Source of the DNA: Chara braunii
Lineage: Eukaryota > Streptophyta > Charophyceae > Charales > Characeae
Assembly (NCBI GenBank): GCA_003427395.1
Contig: BFEA01000112.1
Span: forward strand, 1,944,963 to 2,008,962
Length of the DNA: 64,000 nt
Direction: 5' to 3'
Shown here piece by piece: positions 1 through 12,260 of this stretch. Both the position numbers and the translations under genes were made by a program. Position 1 is the first letter of the stretch; the number at the start of each line of letters is the position of its first letter. The notes beneath the pieces are model-generated. The model had not been told where the DNA came from. It saw only the letters and a program-made list of their open reading frames with translations, and did not search any database.

Positions 1-771
1 AGGGAATTCGGTTTCAGACCAATCTGGGCCTTAGTTTGTATCGAGATCTGGACGGCTGAGGGTGGTAGCATCCGGGGCCCAGACCCCGAGTCAACGCTAC
101 ATAAGCGCTGACTTTCCTGGCTTTGACATTCATTCAGTCTTGCGTCAATGCTGACTTCACGCGTTGACAACGTGACGCTGGGTGGACGAGGCGACGCTGG
201 TGGGCGCTGGCTTTGTGCTGGCACTTGGGAGATTACAGCAACGCACTGCTAGTTGGGCATGGTGGCTGGCTGGCCATTGTCTTGAAGGCATGCCGACGTG
301 GCAGCTGCCACGCATTGCTGCTGATGTGGCCGCTGCCACTTGTTCTATCTTCTGACGTGGCTGGGCTACATGAACGGGACTGCTGTTTTGATTCATCGTC
401 ACTCGGGAGGAGATCATGACTGTGGGATGATTGTGAACACGTAACTGGTTATCTTGAGGTCGACATAGCTCCAATACGCTGATGAGGGTCTGATAGATGT
501 GCCACGTGGCACACTGGAACAAAACTTTAGATGTGTGTTCAGACTATTGATCATTTGAGGTGGTGATTGAGGAGGGAGCCCGAAGCAGGAGTGAGCCATG
601 TTATTTATTCCTCTCCTTTGTCTAATCTCCCTCCTCTCTCCTTCGTCTGTGTATGATTATCCCATCTCATTCTATTTGGACACGATTCTGATTATTGATA
701 ATCATTAGCGGGTTGGCATTCATCTGGGCTTGCATTGTTGACAAGTGTCTTCACGATCTGGGTTCATTGCA
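1..771 (+). mobile_element. 3' part of an LTR (5' LTR of the gag element)
   Basis: The segment ends in TTGCA at 767-771, followed by ATT and a degenerate primer-binding site (TGGTAT at 775). The intact site at 6154 has the same LTR-end plus ATT spacing. A pyrimidine-rich stretch around 601-660 with CTTCGTCTGTGTATG resembles the segment at 28005-28028, near another LTR-like end. A palindromic G-box (GTGCCACGTGGCAC, 499-512) lies inside. The 5' boundary of the LTR is not visible and may lie before the window. The LTR identity is inferred from the junction, because no second copy is present to compare. Confidence 0.45.
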
Positions 772-1362
772 ATTTGGTATTGGACCAATACTCCTGACAA
801 CGACGACGACGCACGCGCGTGCGCCAGCTGGCGCCAGGTAAGATGCGCGCGGGCCAAAGGTGATGATAACCGGCATTGATATTGACGACGACCGCCGGAG
901 TTGCTGACGTGGTAGAGACTTCATTGGCGAGAGAAGATCCTGACGTGGCTGCTGACGTGGCATTAGGAACCGCGACCGAGAGTTACCACGTGCCAGCCTG
1001 GATCGCGATAATGAAGTAGCATCACGATCCCTTGCTGACGTGGCATATCATGTGCCGCGTCTGAAGACCTGGTTGTTGGTGATTGTTGACGTGGCATTCT
1101 CACGCTGCATTAGCAGCTTATGTGCGACCAGGTCTGTTACAGAAGCTGACGTGGCTTTTGGGAAAATCGGGACTGGTTGTTGACGTGGCAGGGAAGAAGT
1201 CATCACACTTGTCTTCTTGAGGTGTTGATTTCCTACTAACGTGGCATCGGTCTCCATTGGCTAACGTGGCATTGTCCGATTGGTTGGAACGACAACGGTA
1301 TCACGATACAACGTGTGGAAGTGGCACATGGGAAGGACGGAGCACACATTTGCTGACGTGGC
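295..1362 (+). repeat. Dispersed cluster of TGACGTGG(C) boxes
   Basis: About twelve copies of TGACGTGG or close variants (for example 353, 905, 941, 953, 1036, 1087, 1147, 1181, 1237, 1262 and 1354) lie mostly on the plus strand, across the LTR end and untranslated leader. Spacing is irregular, so this is not a simple tandem array. ACGT-core sites of this form are known targets of plant bZIP factors. A regulatory role here is inference. Confidence 0.5.
775..786 (+). promoter_or_regulatory. Degenerate tRNA primer-binding site
   Basis: TGGTATTGGACC lies three bases after an LTR-like CA end. It keeps the first six bases of the classic plant initiator-Met tRNA site TGGTATCAGAGC. Its position, about 1 kb upstream of a gag reading frame on the same strand, fits minus-strand DNA priming. 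The mismatches suggest a decayed copy. Confidence 0.4.
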
Positions 1363-1826
1363 AGGATCTGCTATGTTAGCACTCCAGGGATGACACGAGG
1401 CAGGCAGGTGGTTGTCAAGTAAGAGAAGCACTCGGAAGACGACGGTGGTACGATTGATTGAATGACTGACTAGATAGATGTAGTGCCAGCTATCAAGGAG
1501 GGTGCATTATCGCATTGACACCTAGATGACTCAGCGGAAAGAAAAAGGGTGCTTACAAATTGATTGTTGTTGTTGTTGGCATACTTACCTTGTCGTTTGT
1601 TGTGTTGTGGTGTTGTGCGTACTTACTTGTGTGTTGTATCTGATCATACGGGCCTGACGTAGTACCCGTACACTCTTGTTTAGGACGTCATCACACAGAC
1701 GAACAAAGAATAACAAAAGTCAGAAGTAGAAATAGTTGTAATTATTTTTTCCTTCGGCCATCGAAATCCTTTCTGTTGTAGAATAGTGCGGTCGTAGAAT
1801 TTATTATTATTAATTGATTATTTATT

Positions 1827-4003
1827 GTGCGGCAGACATACGTCACGATGTCTTTTCTCTGGAATTCTCTGAAATTGTCGGTGCTTACTCGTTTTATTCT
1901 CTTTCTCTTCTATTCAGTCTCATTCATCTTCCGTATTGATGAGGAGACCCCTGACCTTCGAACCAGATATCAAGTGGACGTGCGGAAGAAGGTTTTGAAT
2001 GCCCGCTTGGACCAATTGATGTCTGACCTTCGTGGTACAGGTGCCGAAGTCGAGGCATATGTGCGAGAAAAGTTTGATTTGAAGGCAGCACGAGCTGCTA
2101 TCGAACAGGCTAAATTAGGCACCGACACCATACAGGTTCACGATGTACTAATCAAGTGTCGACAGACATTTGATGAGTATGTCATTGAGCAACTTAGGAA
2201 AATTGCAGACCAAAAAGAGGAGAAAGAAATAACTGTGTCTGAAGAAACTGTGGATGAAAATATCAGACAGTTAGAGGAACCACTGGAGAAGGAGAAAAAA
2301 AAGAAAGAAGAGTTGAGGAAGAAAAAGAGTGAACAACAAGAACAGAAAATTAAAGAAATCAGACAAACTGTTATCAAGACCGACGGGGAAGAGCAGAAAA
2401 TTTTTTTGGCTCAGCTTGTGACTTACCTTGCCCACCTTGAAATGAAAATTGATTAGTATGGTGAACGGATGCAGACACAGATTGATAATGTGGCCGCAGG
2501 ACTACAGACAATCACAAATCTAGTCAAAGGAAAGCACCAGGTGGTTGAGGAAGTAAAAATTGAAAAAGAAGAAAAACCAAAGAAATTATTAGGTGATGCC
2601 ATAAAGTCTCTTAATGTAGAGACTAAACCGGAAGAGAAGAAACCAGAAGAGAAGAAACCGGAAGAGAAGAAATGAGAACCTTCGAGTCTGCCGAAGTCTC
2701 CAAACAGGAAAAAGGACCACACCACACAGTCTGAGAAACCTAAGAAGAAAGAGAAGGTAAAGATGAAATTGTCGTACACGTTCTGCAACATGAAAGATGA
2801 AAATCTATTGCTCTGGATTACCGAAATTCAGACATACTGCAGTACGGCCCTTGTTGAACATGAATCTCAGGTTGCTTTTTCTACCTCTTGTCTTGGGGAG
2901 GAAGCTAAGGAATGGGTATGATTGGCCGAAGCCAACGCAGTGGGGTTCGATGACATTGGGGAGTGGGCTGCAACCTTGAATCTAAAGCAGTTCCTTGGCG
3001 AGATCAAGGAACGCTTCCTGGATGAGAAAATGGTCGACAAGGCCTTTGGCCAGCTCACTAACATTGGTCAAAAACATTGGACCTCGGTAGAAGCTTTGTC
3101 TCGGAAAGTTGACTGGTTGCTACAGGTTCCTAGATTGAACCTGCAAGACAACCAAGTCTTGTACATCTATTCTCATGCTCTGCCCGAGCCCATCCGCGGA
3201 CAACTTGTGGCAGAGTCAAAGTCAGACAAGTACAATTACAGACAGTTTCGGGATCTTGCTCTCCAACGAGAGAAAATGACTTCTAAGGTTAAGAATTCGT
3301 ATGCGTCTGTTGTGAAGTTTGGTGGTGGTGCAGGTGCAGGAAAGTGGATACTTTGACGCCAAGAGCGCCAGGACCACACCCTCGTTGTCTTTGATGACGA
3401 TACTATCGAGAAGTGGTCATTGGAGGCCGAGGATGTGGCAAACAGCAGTGATTCCAGGAAGGGGGAAGTCACTGCTGTCGTGGTCAACAAGGGAGGACCA
3501 CGACCGCCAGTAAAGAAGAAGAAGCCACGCTCATTCCCAGAGCATCCCGGGATTGTAGTCGGGAGGCTATGGGAAAAGATGGGTCTGTCAAAGGAAACAT
3601 GGCAGGAAAGAATGAATAATGCACAACTTCTTAAGTGTGGTTCCGTAGGGTATGTGATTGCATGGTGCCCACTTATCCATTACCCAGAAGCGAGCCGCCA
3701 GTAGGAGTATCATCCGCTCCTACTGAGTCTAAGGGTTTGGATCAAGATAAAGGTAAGGCACCTACTAACCCTTCCAACCTTTTGACTCGCATGGCAGAGG
3801 ATGGTTCTTCTTCGGCCCATCGTCTGAAACACCTTGAACCTGTCTTATGTACTGTCTCTCTTGACGACTTTCTTGATGAGCTTCATAACGAGTTGCTAGC
3901 ATTACGAAGCTCGTGGGCTAAAAAATCGAAGTCTAAGGGTGACCTACTCTCCACATGCACAAAAGAAAAAAAAAAAATAGCAGTGTTTCTTTCCATGTTC
4001 TAA
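1827..4003 (+). pseudogene. LTR-retrotransposon gag polyprotein, inactivated
   Basis: One frame runs from 1827 to about 3704, broken only by stops at 2454 (TAG), 2673 (TGA), 2919 (TGA), 3354 (TGA) and 3702 (TAG). A frame change near 3690 then leads into a tail ending at 4003. The N-terminal part is charged and coiled-coil-like (Glu/Lys runs 2200-2380), followed by a repeated PEEKK motif (2628-2670). The centre (about 2760-3290) matches the Retrotrans_gag pattern: GEEAKEWV, an F-x2-F-type helix (LKQFLGEIKERFLDEK) and a C-terminal LALQREKM helix. Near 3630 a CCHC zinc knuckle is recognisable but damaged: the first Cys position is Leu and the His is Tyr. In a live element Gag would package the RNA. 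No protease or polymerase follows, so the copy is truncated or non-autonomous. The family is not assigned with certainty, though the fold is typical of Ty3/gypsy. Confidence 0.75.
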
Positions 4004-4655
4004 CCTAAAATTGCTTCTCATTTTGCATATTTGGTGAGTAGTGGAGCGAGGTCCTATGCCTCAGCCCCCGGGGAGGATGAAATTTCTCAGTCACTATGAG
4101 CCAAAGTAATAGAGCACATTGGAACTGTCAGAACATAATGGACACAGTAAAAGGAAAAAACGTTCCCACCTAAACTCATGTCACACATAGTTTTTCCTCC
4201 ATTCAAATTTGTTCCGCTTCTTTGTTCCGACTAATCACAATCCGTTATTTTTTCTCCTTTCAAGTTTTTTTTTGTCATGTTTCTTTGTTCCCACTAAGTA
4301 GAGGACACCTCCTGTTTTATCTTTGTCTTTTTTCGACACTTCCTTTGTGTTTGACACGTGGAATCCAGTTAAAAAAAAAGAAGGAAAAAATAAGGTGGAA
4401 TCCAACTTTGGATTGGGCATGCAGAAGTTTGGCAATGGTGTGAAACCTCCCTCTGCGCTCACGGGAAATATCCTCTTTCTTTTTTTCCTTTTTTTATTTA
4501 ATCCTCTTACCTTTCGCCATCCCGCCAAATGTGTTATTTTTCCACCTTGAACCCCAAAATAGCGTCGACCGCTGTCACGTGCCAGGAGTTCCTGTAACGC
4601 AGTCATCCCCAAAATTGGGCCCAATTCCCAGGTTTGTATAAAAGGGGGGGGAAAC
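4003..4655. other. Intergenic, T- and A-rich, no gene seen
   Basis: Homopolymer-rich sequence follows the gag tail. No coding pattern, terminal repeat or structured RNA was recognised. It may include the 3' remains of the gag element. Confidence 0.4.
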
Positions 4656-4725
4656 ATTCTCATGGTTGTTTGGTACACATCCATAAAATTGTACTAAACA
4701 GCTCATGGGTTCGAACCCTGATCCA
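4655..4725 (+). mobile_element. tRNA-derived SINE-like head
   Basis: A B-box-like GGGTTCGAACCC (4707-4718) is preceded, at normal tRNA distance, by an A-box-like TGGTTGTTTGG (4663-4673). The 50 bases between them align without large gaps to 19901-19960, which has its own A- and B-box. The flanking sequence does not fold into a full tRNA cloverleaf, so this is read as a tRNA-derived repeat and not a tRNA gene. Confidence 0.45.
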
Positions 4726-4780
4726 TGCAGATGGGCACAACCATGTTGGGCACTACTCCCTCCTGAACAGAAATGTTCGC

Positions 4781-4881
4781 TACCCGTCTTCATCTGAATA
4801 CAACCTACGGTTATTATAACTATATTTGGGGCAATCACATGTTGAACTTATCATGTTAGGTCGTTGTATTGGGGGCAATCA
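4781..4881. mobile_element. MITE, TA-type family 1, copy A (diverged)
   Basis: Terminal inverted repeats resemble the family consensus (CTTCCCCCGAATACAACG followed by CGGTCATTATA). The left end has TACCCGTCTTCATCTGAATA and the right end TTGTATTGGGGGC. This is the most diverged of six copies in the window. It lies just downstream of a SINE-like head. Confidence 0.5.
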
Positions 4882-4889
4882 CAGCTTGG

Positions 4890-6140
4890 ATGGCGATGGA
4901 TACTCCCTCCTATAGGTGGACAGGGCAGCGATAATGATCGTACGTAATATTTGGTGGGAGACAGGTAACCTTCACTTCTGTGAATCGAGTGTGTCCGGAC
5001 TGATCATTTTTTTATTTTATTTTTTTGACAAGGGCGATATGCGAGGAATGAGCCCTCGTGGGGCCCTTATTAAACATGCAAGTGTTCTAGGCTGCAGCCC
5101 CCAGCAAGCCCCACCTTAAGTGAAAGGGAGGGAATATCCACGAGAGACATCCTTGGACATTTTTCCTTATGTCAGGTATCACACAGTTGCAGCACGGCAG
5201 TTGGTTACAGAGCAACGTGAGCCTCTCTTGGCTCTTCCCAAAAGAGGCAGCTGCGACGTACAGTTGAGCACGGAGCTCAGGTGGTTGCGCCCTGGCACAC
5301 GCAGTGTGAGGCCACAAATCACACAATGGCCGCGAGCCAATGAGAAAGCAGCATTGTCGTCACACATCGACCGCAAGGGAATGCGACAAACACTTGGAGC
5401 CTGGAGGGCTGCTTGGGTGTGCCCAACTGTAAAGGGCCCAGGGAGGTAACATCAAAGGTGGACCTGGGCACAGACACTGCGGCCGGACTGGAAGCTACTA
5501 AAAATTGGTCCAGCCAGGCTCACACGGCCAGACAGTGTGGGCTGCACTTTCCATAAAGGAAAGTGCTCAGCCCAAGCAGGGGCATTCTGGCCTGAGGAGG
5601 CAATGCGGTCATGTTTCTGCTTCGCCTTGCGACACTGCGCTGAGCAGGCAGGGCAAGGTGCACGAGGGCGCAAGAGGTGAGAGACCTCTGCGGTGACCGT
5701 GGGCGCAGGACAGTCATAACTGGGCCGAGCGTGCGGTAGGAGGTCATGGTGATGGTGGTCTTCATGTAGGAGGCACATGAGGTGGGTTACCGAGGTGTGA
5801 TGAGGGGAGGAGAGATAACGTACCTGGTGTATGTTGGCGGTCGGCATTCGCGATGATGTCACGTACATTGGTCGTCAACTTTGATGCAATCCAGTTGCCT
5901 GAACGTAGATAGTAGTAGATAGGCCGAGTAATGTAGGTTGGGCGTTGGGCGCCAGACAGTAAGAGTGACATTGGATACTGTGTTAGTGAGGCTACAGAGC
6001 GTCGACATCGATATACGAGTTCATTGTATTGCTCTTATTTGGATGGAATTTTGGTGCATTGTGCTCTCTGCTTGGTACATGACTACTTGCGCTACTCCGT
6101 GATTTTGCAATTTGGATGTTTGTCTATCACTCTCACTCAT
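4890..6140. other. Unassigned sequence, probably an LTR in its 3' part
   Basis: No convincing gene is present: reading frames are short and overlap on both strands. Because a primer-binding site follows at 6154, the right part of this stretch is probably an LTR ending CA at 6150. Its left edge could not be placed. Confidence 0.35.
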
Positions 6141-6153
6141 ATTCCTTGCAATT

Positions 6154-6165
6154 TGGTATCAGAGC
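6154..6165 (+). promoter_or_regulatory. Primer-binding site of an LTR retrotransposon (tRNA-iMet type)
   Basis: TGGTATCAGAGC matches the 3' end complement of plant initiator-Met tRNA, used by many Ty1/copia and Ty3/gypsy elements. It lies three bases after an LTR-like end (CTTGCA, to 6150). The internal region that should follow (6166-7150) shows no gag or pol that I recognise, so the element is decayed or truncated. Confidence 0.65.
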
Positions 6166-7170
6166 TGGCTTGATATCGCCGTTACCGACACTGGTGACTT
6201 TGTTACTTGGTGTGCTAATGAAGCTTCTCCATAGAAAGCACACATTGGCGTTGGCGTGATTGGTGACTTCCAAGTAGAGGGGAGTGTCGCAGGAAGGATG
6301 TGGCGACAATGTGGGAGTTGTGGTGACAATTGATGTATGAGGGGCGATGAGAGCATGCCGACATTGAATTTTGGTTGAGATGGCACTATATTGCATTGTG
6401 TGTGGTACTGAGGCTATGATCGGTCATCAAAATGAATATTGGTTCAATTGGTGAGAAATTTGTGGTTGGGGGTAGCTATCTCCAGGTACGTTGTTCCGTT
6501 ACTTTATTTTCCCATCTCAATCTCTTCTTACTGTGAGGAAGTGAGTTCGACTTAAGAGTCCTCTTCTTGGTCAGGAGTCGTGAGCGCTCTACCTTGAGAG
6601 TCGACAATCTTCCTTGTAGCGCATCTGTCAGGGGAGGGCGGTGCCTCTTAAGGGCCCTGGACAACACATGGGTTACGGTCATTGTGCCAACCCAGGGGAG
6701 TAGTGCACACAGGCCATGTTGCATTGTCCTTTGAGCTCTTTGCTGCGTTGTAGAAGGAACGTGGACTGGTCAGTCATATGCGAGACATGTACCAGACCGT
6801 CTATAAAGAACCTCTGGCGGATCTGATATCTGGTTGTGATCGTCGTCCTGTCTGCGATGTTTATGAATTTTTGAGGACTTCGAGGGTTATCCTTAAATTG
6901 CCTCTTAATCGATTGGATCACCAGAGTAAGGCTCGTTGCACGCGAGGATAAATAAAGGGCAAGACTCGTCATAAACGGATTCCTATACAAAGAGGTGGGG
7001 CGATATGCACACCTTAGACACCGCTGTTTGATGATGAAAGACAGGACGTTGGATAGAGGGGAAGGGAAGGTTTCAATTGATGCTCGTACACAAACACATT
7101 TATTTTTATGTCTGCATACATCTGCGTAAGTGATTTATTTTTATTTTGATTAGTTGAGGTGTGACCAACT
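6166..7170. other. Internal retroelement remnant, no recognisable domain
   Basis: Short frames occur on both strands without clear family motifs. It is taken as the leader of the element primed at 6154 because it directly follows the site. Nothing else is supported. Confidence 0.3.
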
Positions 7171-8908
7171 GCTAACATCTGATAGACAACAAAACCCAGG
7201 GAACCGAATTGGGAATCCAAGCCCTCGGACACATGGACACCCTCAGAGGCGGAGGGCCCCAGATCTTGAAAGCAGCCAGATGAAAGACATGACGAACAAG
7301 GAAATAAATTTTCAGACAACCAAACCAGTCTTGCACAGACTACCCCCACAGAGGCAGAACATGGGGTGCAACAACCTCACCCGCCAGGAGGCGACATAAG
7401 AGAGGTACGTGTAGTCAGGCCTGCATAGGGTCGGAGTCAACAAGCATATCTGGAATGGAGAGCCAAAAGACCCTCGGAGCAAGATATCAGAGGCCTTTCC
7501 CTTACCGAGGCCATCACCAGAAAGATACCTGCAATAAAAGTTGGTGGAACGAACAAAAAAGGAGAAAGGAAAGGAAAACCAAGGGGCAATCCAAGCCTGA
7601 GGGAAAGGGAGCAAGGGGGACAAGAGAAAAGACCCGGCTAGGGAGGAGGGGAAGCGGGAAGGAAGAAAAGAGGGGCAACTGCCCAATCAAGGGGGGAGTC
7701 AACAAATACAGGCAGGAAGGTGGGGAGAGGAGGAGCCTAGCGAGTTGGACCCCTTCAAGGAGGCCTTTGGCCCCACCCCGATGGAGGTAGGACCATCTCC
7801 CCTCCCCCTCCAAAAATTATAATGGAAGATGCCCAGTCGCCATACGACCACGACAGTGACAACACCCAACAAGACCAGTGCATCATGATCGAACAGAAGT
7901 TGATCCAGCTAGTGGACTAGCTACTAAATAGTCTAAAAGACAGATACGGTCCGGAGTCAGATGAGTTTTGGGATGCAATGTACCTGAGTATTTTCCCTAT
8001 CCTTGATGGAAGTCCCAGCCTCAAGAAAGTAATGACGGAAGTACTGCCCCCGGGCTTGCACTGGCTAAATATGGGCACTCGAGTTTTACATATAGTGACG
8101 AAACTCCTGCCACCTCCACACCCGAGAATAGGGAACCGGGAAGTAAAAACCGAAAAGAAGGAAAACTCAGAAGGGCTACAGAAGGGAAAAGGGAGCAAAA
8201 AAGGGCAGGAGTCAGCCACACAGGCGGAGGCACAAAATGTGGCCCACACCCCGGGGCAGGGTGCACCGATAGCAGAAGGAGGGCAATCAAGCATAAGTGA
8301 AGTCAGGGACGGAAAGCACAACTCGATACGACAAACCGACGAACCCCCCGAACGACCACAAACTGGACACAGGCCTGCCCCAGGAGAATGAGGCAACCAA
8401 AAGATGACGTTTGAGACAGTGTCTGGAATAGGGAGAAGGGGAAGGGAAGATAATAGCAGGAGGACCTCTCGTTCCAGTGAGAAAAAAAAAGACACATGGG
8501 AGGTGGGTTTGTGCCCATCAGGAAGGGGGCACCAGGGAGGGGCCACCTTGAAAGGATGATCCTCCTATAAGGACTACGACTTAGAAGGGGAAAATATGTT
8601 ATAGTTGAACCTGGACAGATTCGTAGAATCACAGTTTGAGCTAGAGGCATAAACTAAATGGATAGTCGGAGGGGGAACAACGCACATGTCGCAAAGAGTA
8701 GCATTCACTCGGTCTAGCGACCACAAGGAGGCGGGTGTGATCTGGCTCTACCATACTGAGCTACTGGAAGTGCATCAATCAAGAATCAGGCACAGTTCCC
8801 TAGGGAGGGCCACTGCTGTGCTATATTGCTTATGCTCACTCCTAAGACACAACCTCCTACAGGACGTCTCTTTACTGGACACCGCAGACTGGGTAAAATT
8901 TAACGGCC
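7170..8908 (+). pseudogene. Probable LINE ORF1/leader remnant
   Basis: Purine-rich, Lys/Glu/Gly-rich plus-strand frames (about 7455-7790, 7978-8391 and 8686-8922) lie immediately upstream of a LINE endonuclease/reverse transcriptase on the same strand. No RRM or zinc knuckle is visible. The segment may be the degraded first reading frame (RNA-binding protein) of that LINE. The call rests on position only. Confidence 0.35.
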
Positions 8909-11900
8909 ATGGACAACTTTGAATCTAGGAATCAACAACAACAAGCAAGAGAGGGGCAACCCAACCAAGGAGCAAACGAACTGCAGGCCCACTACGGCAA
9001 GGACAAGGCTTGGAACATGGCGACTCAGGTGGCAGATCTAGACTTGGGGTCCCTCAACATAAATGGGCTGGCAACAACAAAATCGCAAAAACGCAAGGCG
9101 CTGATGGAGCAAATCAGGGGGCTGGGAGGGAGACATTGGCTGAACCTTAACCTCATATAGGAAACCCATCTCGCGGACTTCCCGGAGCATAACAGGGCGT
9201 ATTACCAGGCTTGACCCTTTCAAAAAATTACAGCCTATGCGCCAACGTCGGGCTCGGCAGGGGTGGCGATTTGGATCCCCCCAAACTCCTGAGCGGAAAA
9301 AACACTACAAAAAGAGAAAATATGAAATGCCCTCCTGCAAATGGAAGAAGGCAAAACCCCGGGAATATATGAGCTCCCTAAAGAATTATGGGAGGAAATG
9401 TGGTCCGCCATGTCGGAGGAGCTGATGGAATACTATACGCAGGTGAAGGCATCGGGAGCTATGGAGGAATTTGCAGGCCAAGACATCCTTACACTGCTGT
9501 ACAAAAAAGGTGACAAAACAAACATTAAAAATTATTGACCAATCACCCTTCTCACAATGGTATACAAGCTTGTGGCCACAACACTGGCCAATAGGATGAT
9601 CCCTGTTTTGGAGAAAATAATCCAAGAGGAACATCCAGAACAATGTGTTATTGGTCAATGAATTGATCAAACTAGCAAGACAATCGAACTAAAACGCAGT
9701 AGTAGTGTTTATTGTTTTTGAAAAAACTTACGACCACGTGGACTGAAGATTCCTAGACAAATGCCTACAGAAAATGAACTTCGAACCAGAATTTTGAAAC
9801 TGGATAGGGATTCTTCACCACAACAGAACAACACGAGTACATGTGAATGGCCTGCTTGCGCCAGAGATCAGATTGCAACGCTACATGCGATAGAAAAATC
9901 TCATATCCCCCATCCTCTTCATCATAGTAATGGAAGCTTTGGGGCCCAATCTGAGAACAAACAAGAAAACCTTCAAACTTCGTCAGACGGGCATCCCAGA
10001 GGAAGCTATACCCCTCTACTCGATGTTCGCAGACGCCTTGACAATAGTAACAGAGGTCACCCAAAGCAATATAGTAGAAATTCAATCCTTGATTGCACGT
10101 TTCACCCGGGTGTAAGACATGACTGTCAATTGGGGTAGCAAGACGTAGGGCTGGTGGATCCATTATTATGGGAGTCGCACCCCGAAAGAACCCAAAGTGG
10201 ACTAGAGACCTCTAGAGGAGCAAATTCGCGTCATGGGGTTGATACTATCAGCACAAGGACCACCAAAAGTGAATGATGAATGAATCACTAAAACGACACA
10301 AGAAAAAAATGCAAAAGTGAAAAAACAGAAACACGTCAATTTTTTAGAGGGCGCTAATTATTAATAACGAGGTGTTGGCAGCTATCTGGTATAAGTCGGC
10401 CCTCTGGTACCTTGGTAAGGGTAGTGTAAAAACCCTCAAAAAATAACTTGCGGTCATCCTTTGGAGGGGGGACTCAGACCAATAACAGGTGATAAGCCGA
10501 GTGGCTTTGGATAAATTGATCCAGCCTAAAACGAAGGGGGGAATGAGACAATTGGATCCCTCTCTGCAAGCTACGACACTGACAATCCAATTGGTAAAAA
10601 GATTAATCCTGGGCATAACCCCTCCATGGAGGAATTTGGCCAGGAAATAGATCCGTTGGCTAGCCCCAAGAGCCGCCCAAAGAGTAGACCCTCAGACCTG
10701 GATTGGGGACCCGTATTGGTCCATCCCTTGAGCCAATTCACACTCATGAGAGGAAGGAGATAGAGGAGCAGCAAAACAAGATCTAGCAAAGGATAAAATT
10801 CGGGCCAACCTTATAAAGAATTGGAGAAGATTGCCGATCCCAGACAAACCCCTCCCGAAACGGATGAAATTAGTTTTGCGTCAGCCCCTGTTTGGGAACA
10901 GAGCCATTACAGATAGACAAAGTCGGGTTTTTGGCAACTCAGACCGTCAATGGGCTATATGAATTTGAAATGAGATTCTCCGAGTAAGGGATATATGAGA
11001 TAAGGCAACCAAAGATTGGAAAACAGGCCAACAACGAAGACCCTGTTTACGACACGCCCTCAATCTATCAGGCAGATTGAAACAAGTAATATTCTCCATA
11101 CCCTTAGCATGAGTGGTGATCCTGAGAAAATGACAGTCCTTGAAGGAACAAAACTGGGTGGCAGTCGCGGCATAGGACTTCCCCCTGCAAATAGGGCGTG
11201 TGGTAGAGGTGAGAACTGAAACAGCTATGGTGAATCTATTTGGAAAAAAAAAGGATGACACCCTAGTGAGGTACCGCTTAGACTCAGTCTAGTGGCATGA
11301 GAAAGTCGACCACTATCAGATCCGGGTGCTGCATATACATAAGGGAGGTAATACATAATGACAGGATTATCGCCCGGAAGGTCCCTTATCCAATTTAGCC
11401 CTGGATCTGCTTGAATGACAATGGGTAAGAGGTCGGACCAGACAAAAAGTGAAACTCACTAGGCTGATGGTAAAGAACACTTACAGGATGATTAGACCCA
11501 AGGTAGATGTGCAGACAGTGGTAAGGGGGAGATGGAAGATACACTTAAACCTGAGCGATGATCAAATAAAAGGTATAAGTTGTTTAAAGGAGAAATTGAG
11601 AGACCAGCTAAATTCGCCGCCCTGCACTGACAAATTTCTCATAGATGCCTCCCCACCAACAACTGGATTATTGGTAGAACCAATCTGGAACAGAAAGGGG
11701 AGGCTCTCCCATGGTGTAAACTCCGCTATGCAGGATTCCAAAGCCGCAAAGTATGTAAAACAATAGAACACATTTTCCTCCAGTGCCCAAAGGCGGTACT
11801 AATGTGGCGATGGTGGGACCGCATTTGGTCCCAACTGGGTACTGAGGAGGAATGGTCATGGAAATGGAAATCAATCCTACTAGGAGTATAGGGAAGGTCG

Positions 11901-12260
11901 CTAGCTTCCAGCTTCTCCAACAACTTGTTCGTCATGGCCAGGAAGGCGGTTATATGGACGTTGTGGATAAGAAGATGTGTGCTTGATCAGGAAGGGGCCA
12001 GGATGAGGGAAGGGAAAACGACATAAATGGAAAAAATTACAGGAAAAAATAACACATTTGACACAGAAAGCAAATATTACAAAAGAAATCAGTAACTTCT
12101 GCGCAGACTGGTTGGGAGGGGAAAGGGGAGGCAAGATGGCACACATCGTTTGTCATGGGGAAAGAGGGAACGAACGAGGAGGCAATGAATTCGCCAAGGA
12201 CTGCAAACTCGAGTTCCACGAATGGCTTCAAGTCAATCCCGACATTCCAATGAAGAGTCC
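8909..12260 (+). pseudogene. L1-like LINE ORF2 (endonuclease, reverse transcriptase, zf-RVT), degenerate
   Basis: LINE motifs appear in order on the plus strand. An apurinic endonuclease start reads LGSLNINGLATTKSQKR near 9047, with ETHLAD near 9160 and YAPTSGSAGVAIWIP near 9234. The reverse transcriptase follows: KKGDKTNIKNY-stop-PITLL at 9506-9555, YDHVD near 9730 (finger/palm), and FADALTIV near 10028 where FADD is expected, so the second catalytic Asp is Ala. The connection region shows ALDKLIQPKTKGGMRQLD near 10505, matching the usual W-x2-LC-x-PK-x-EGGLG pattern. Near 11765, EHIFLQCPKAVLMW matches the zf-RVT C-terminal zinc finger. Many stops and frame changes make it inactive. In a live element it would nick DNA and copy its RNA by target-primed reverse transcription. 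The zf-RVT tail favours a plant L1-type element. Confidence 0.75.

Noticed and set aside
4655-4725. Functional tRNA gene
   Set aside because: Only the B-box and a weak A-box are present; the stems of a cloverleaf do not form.
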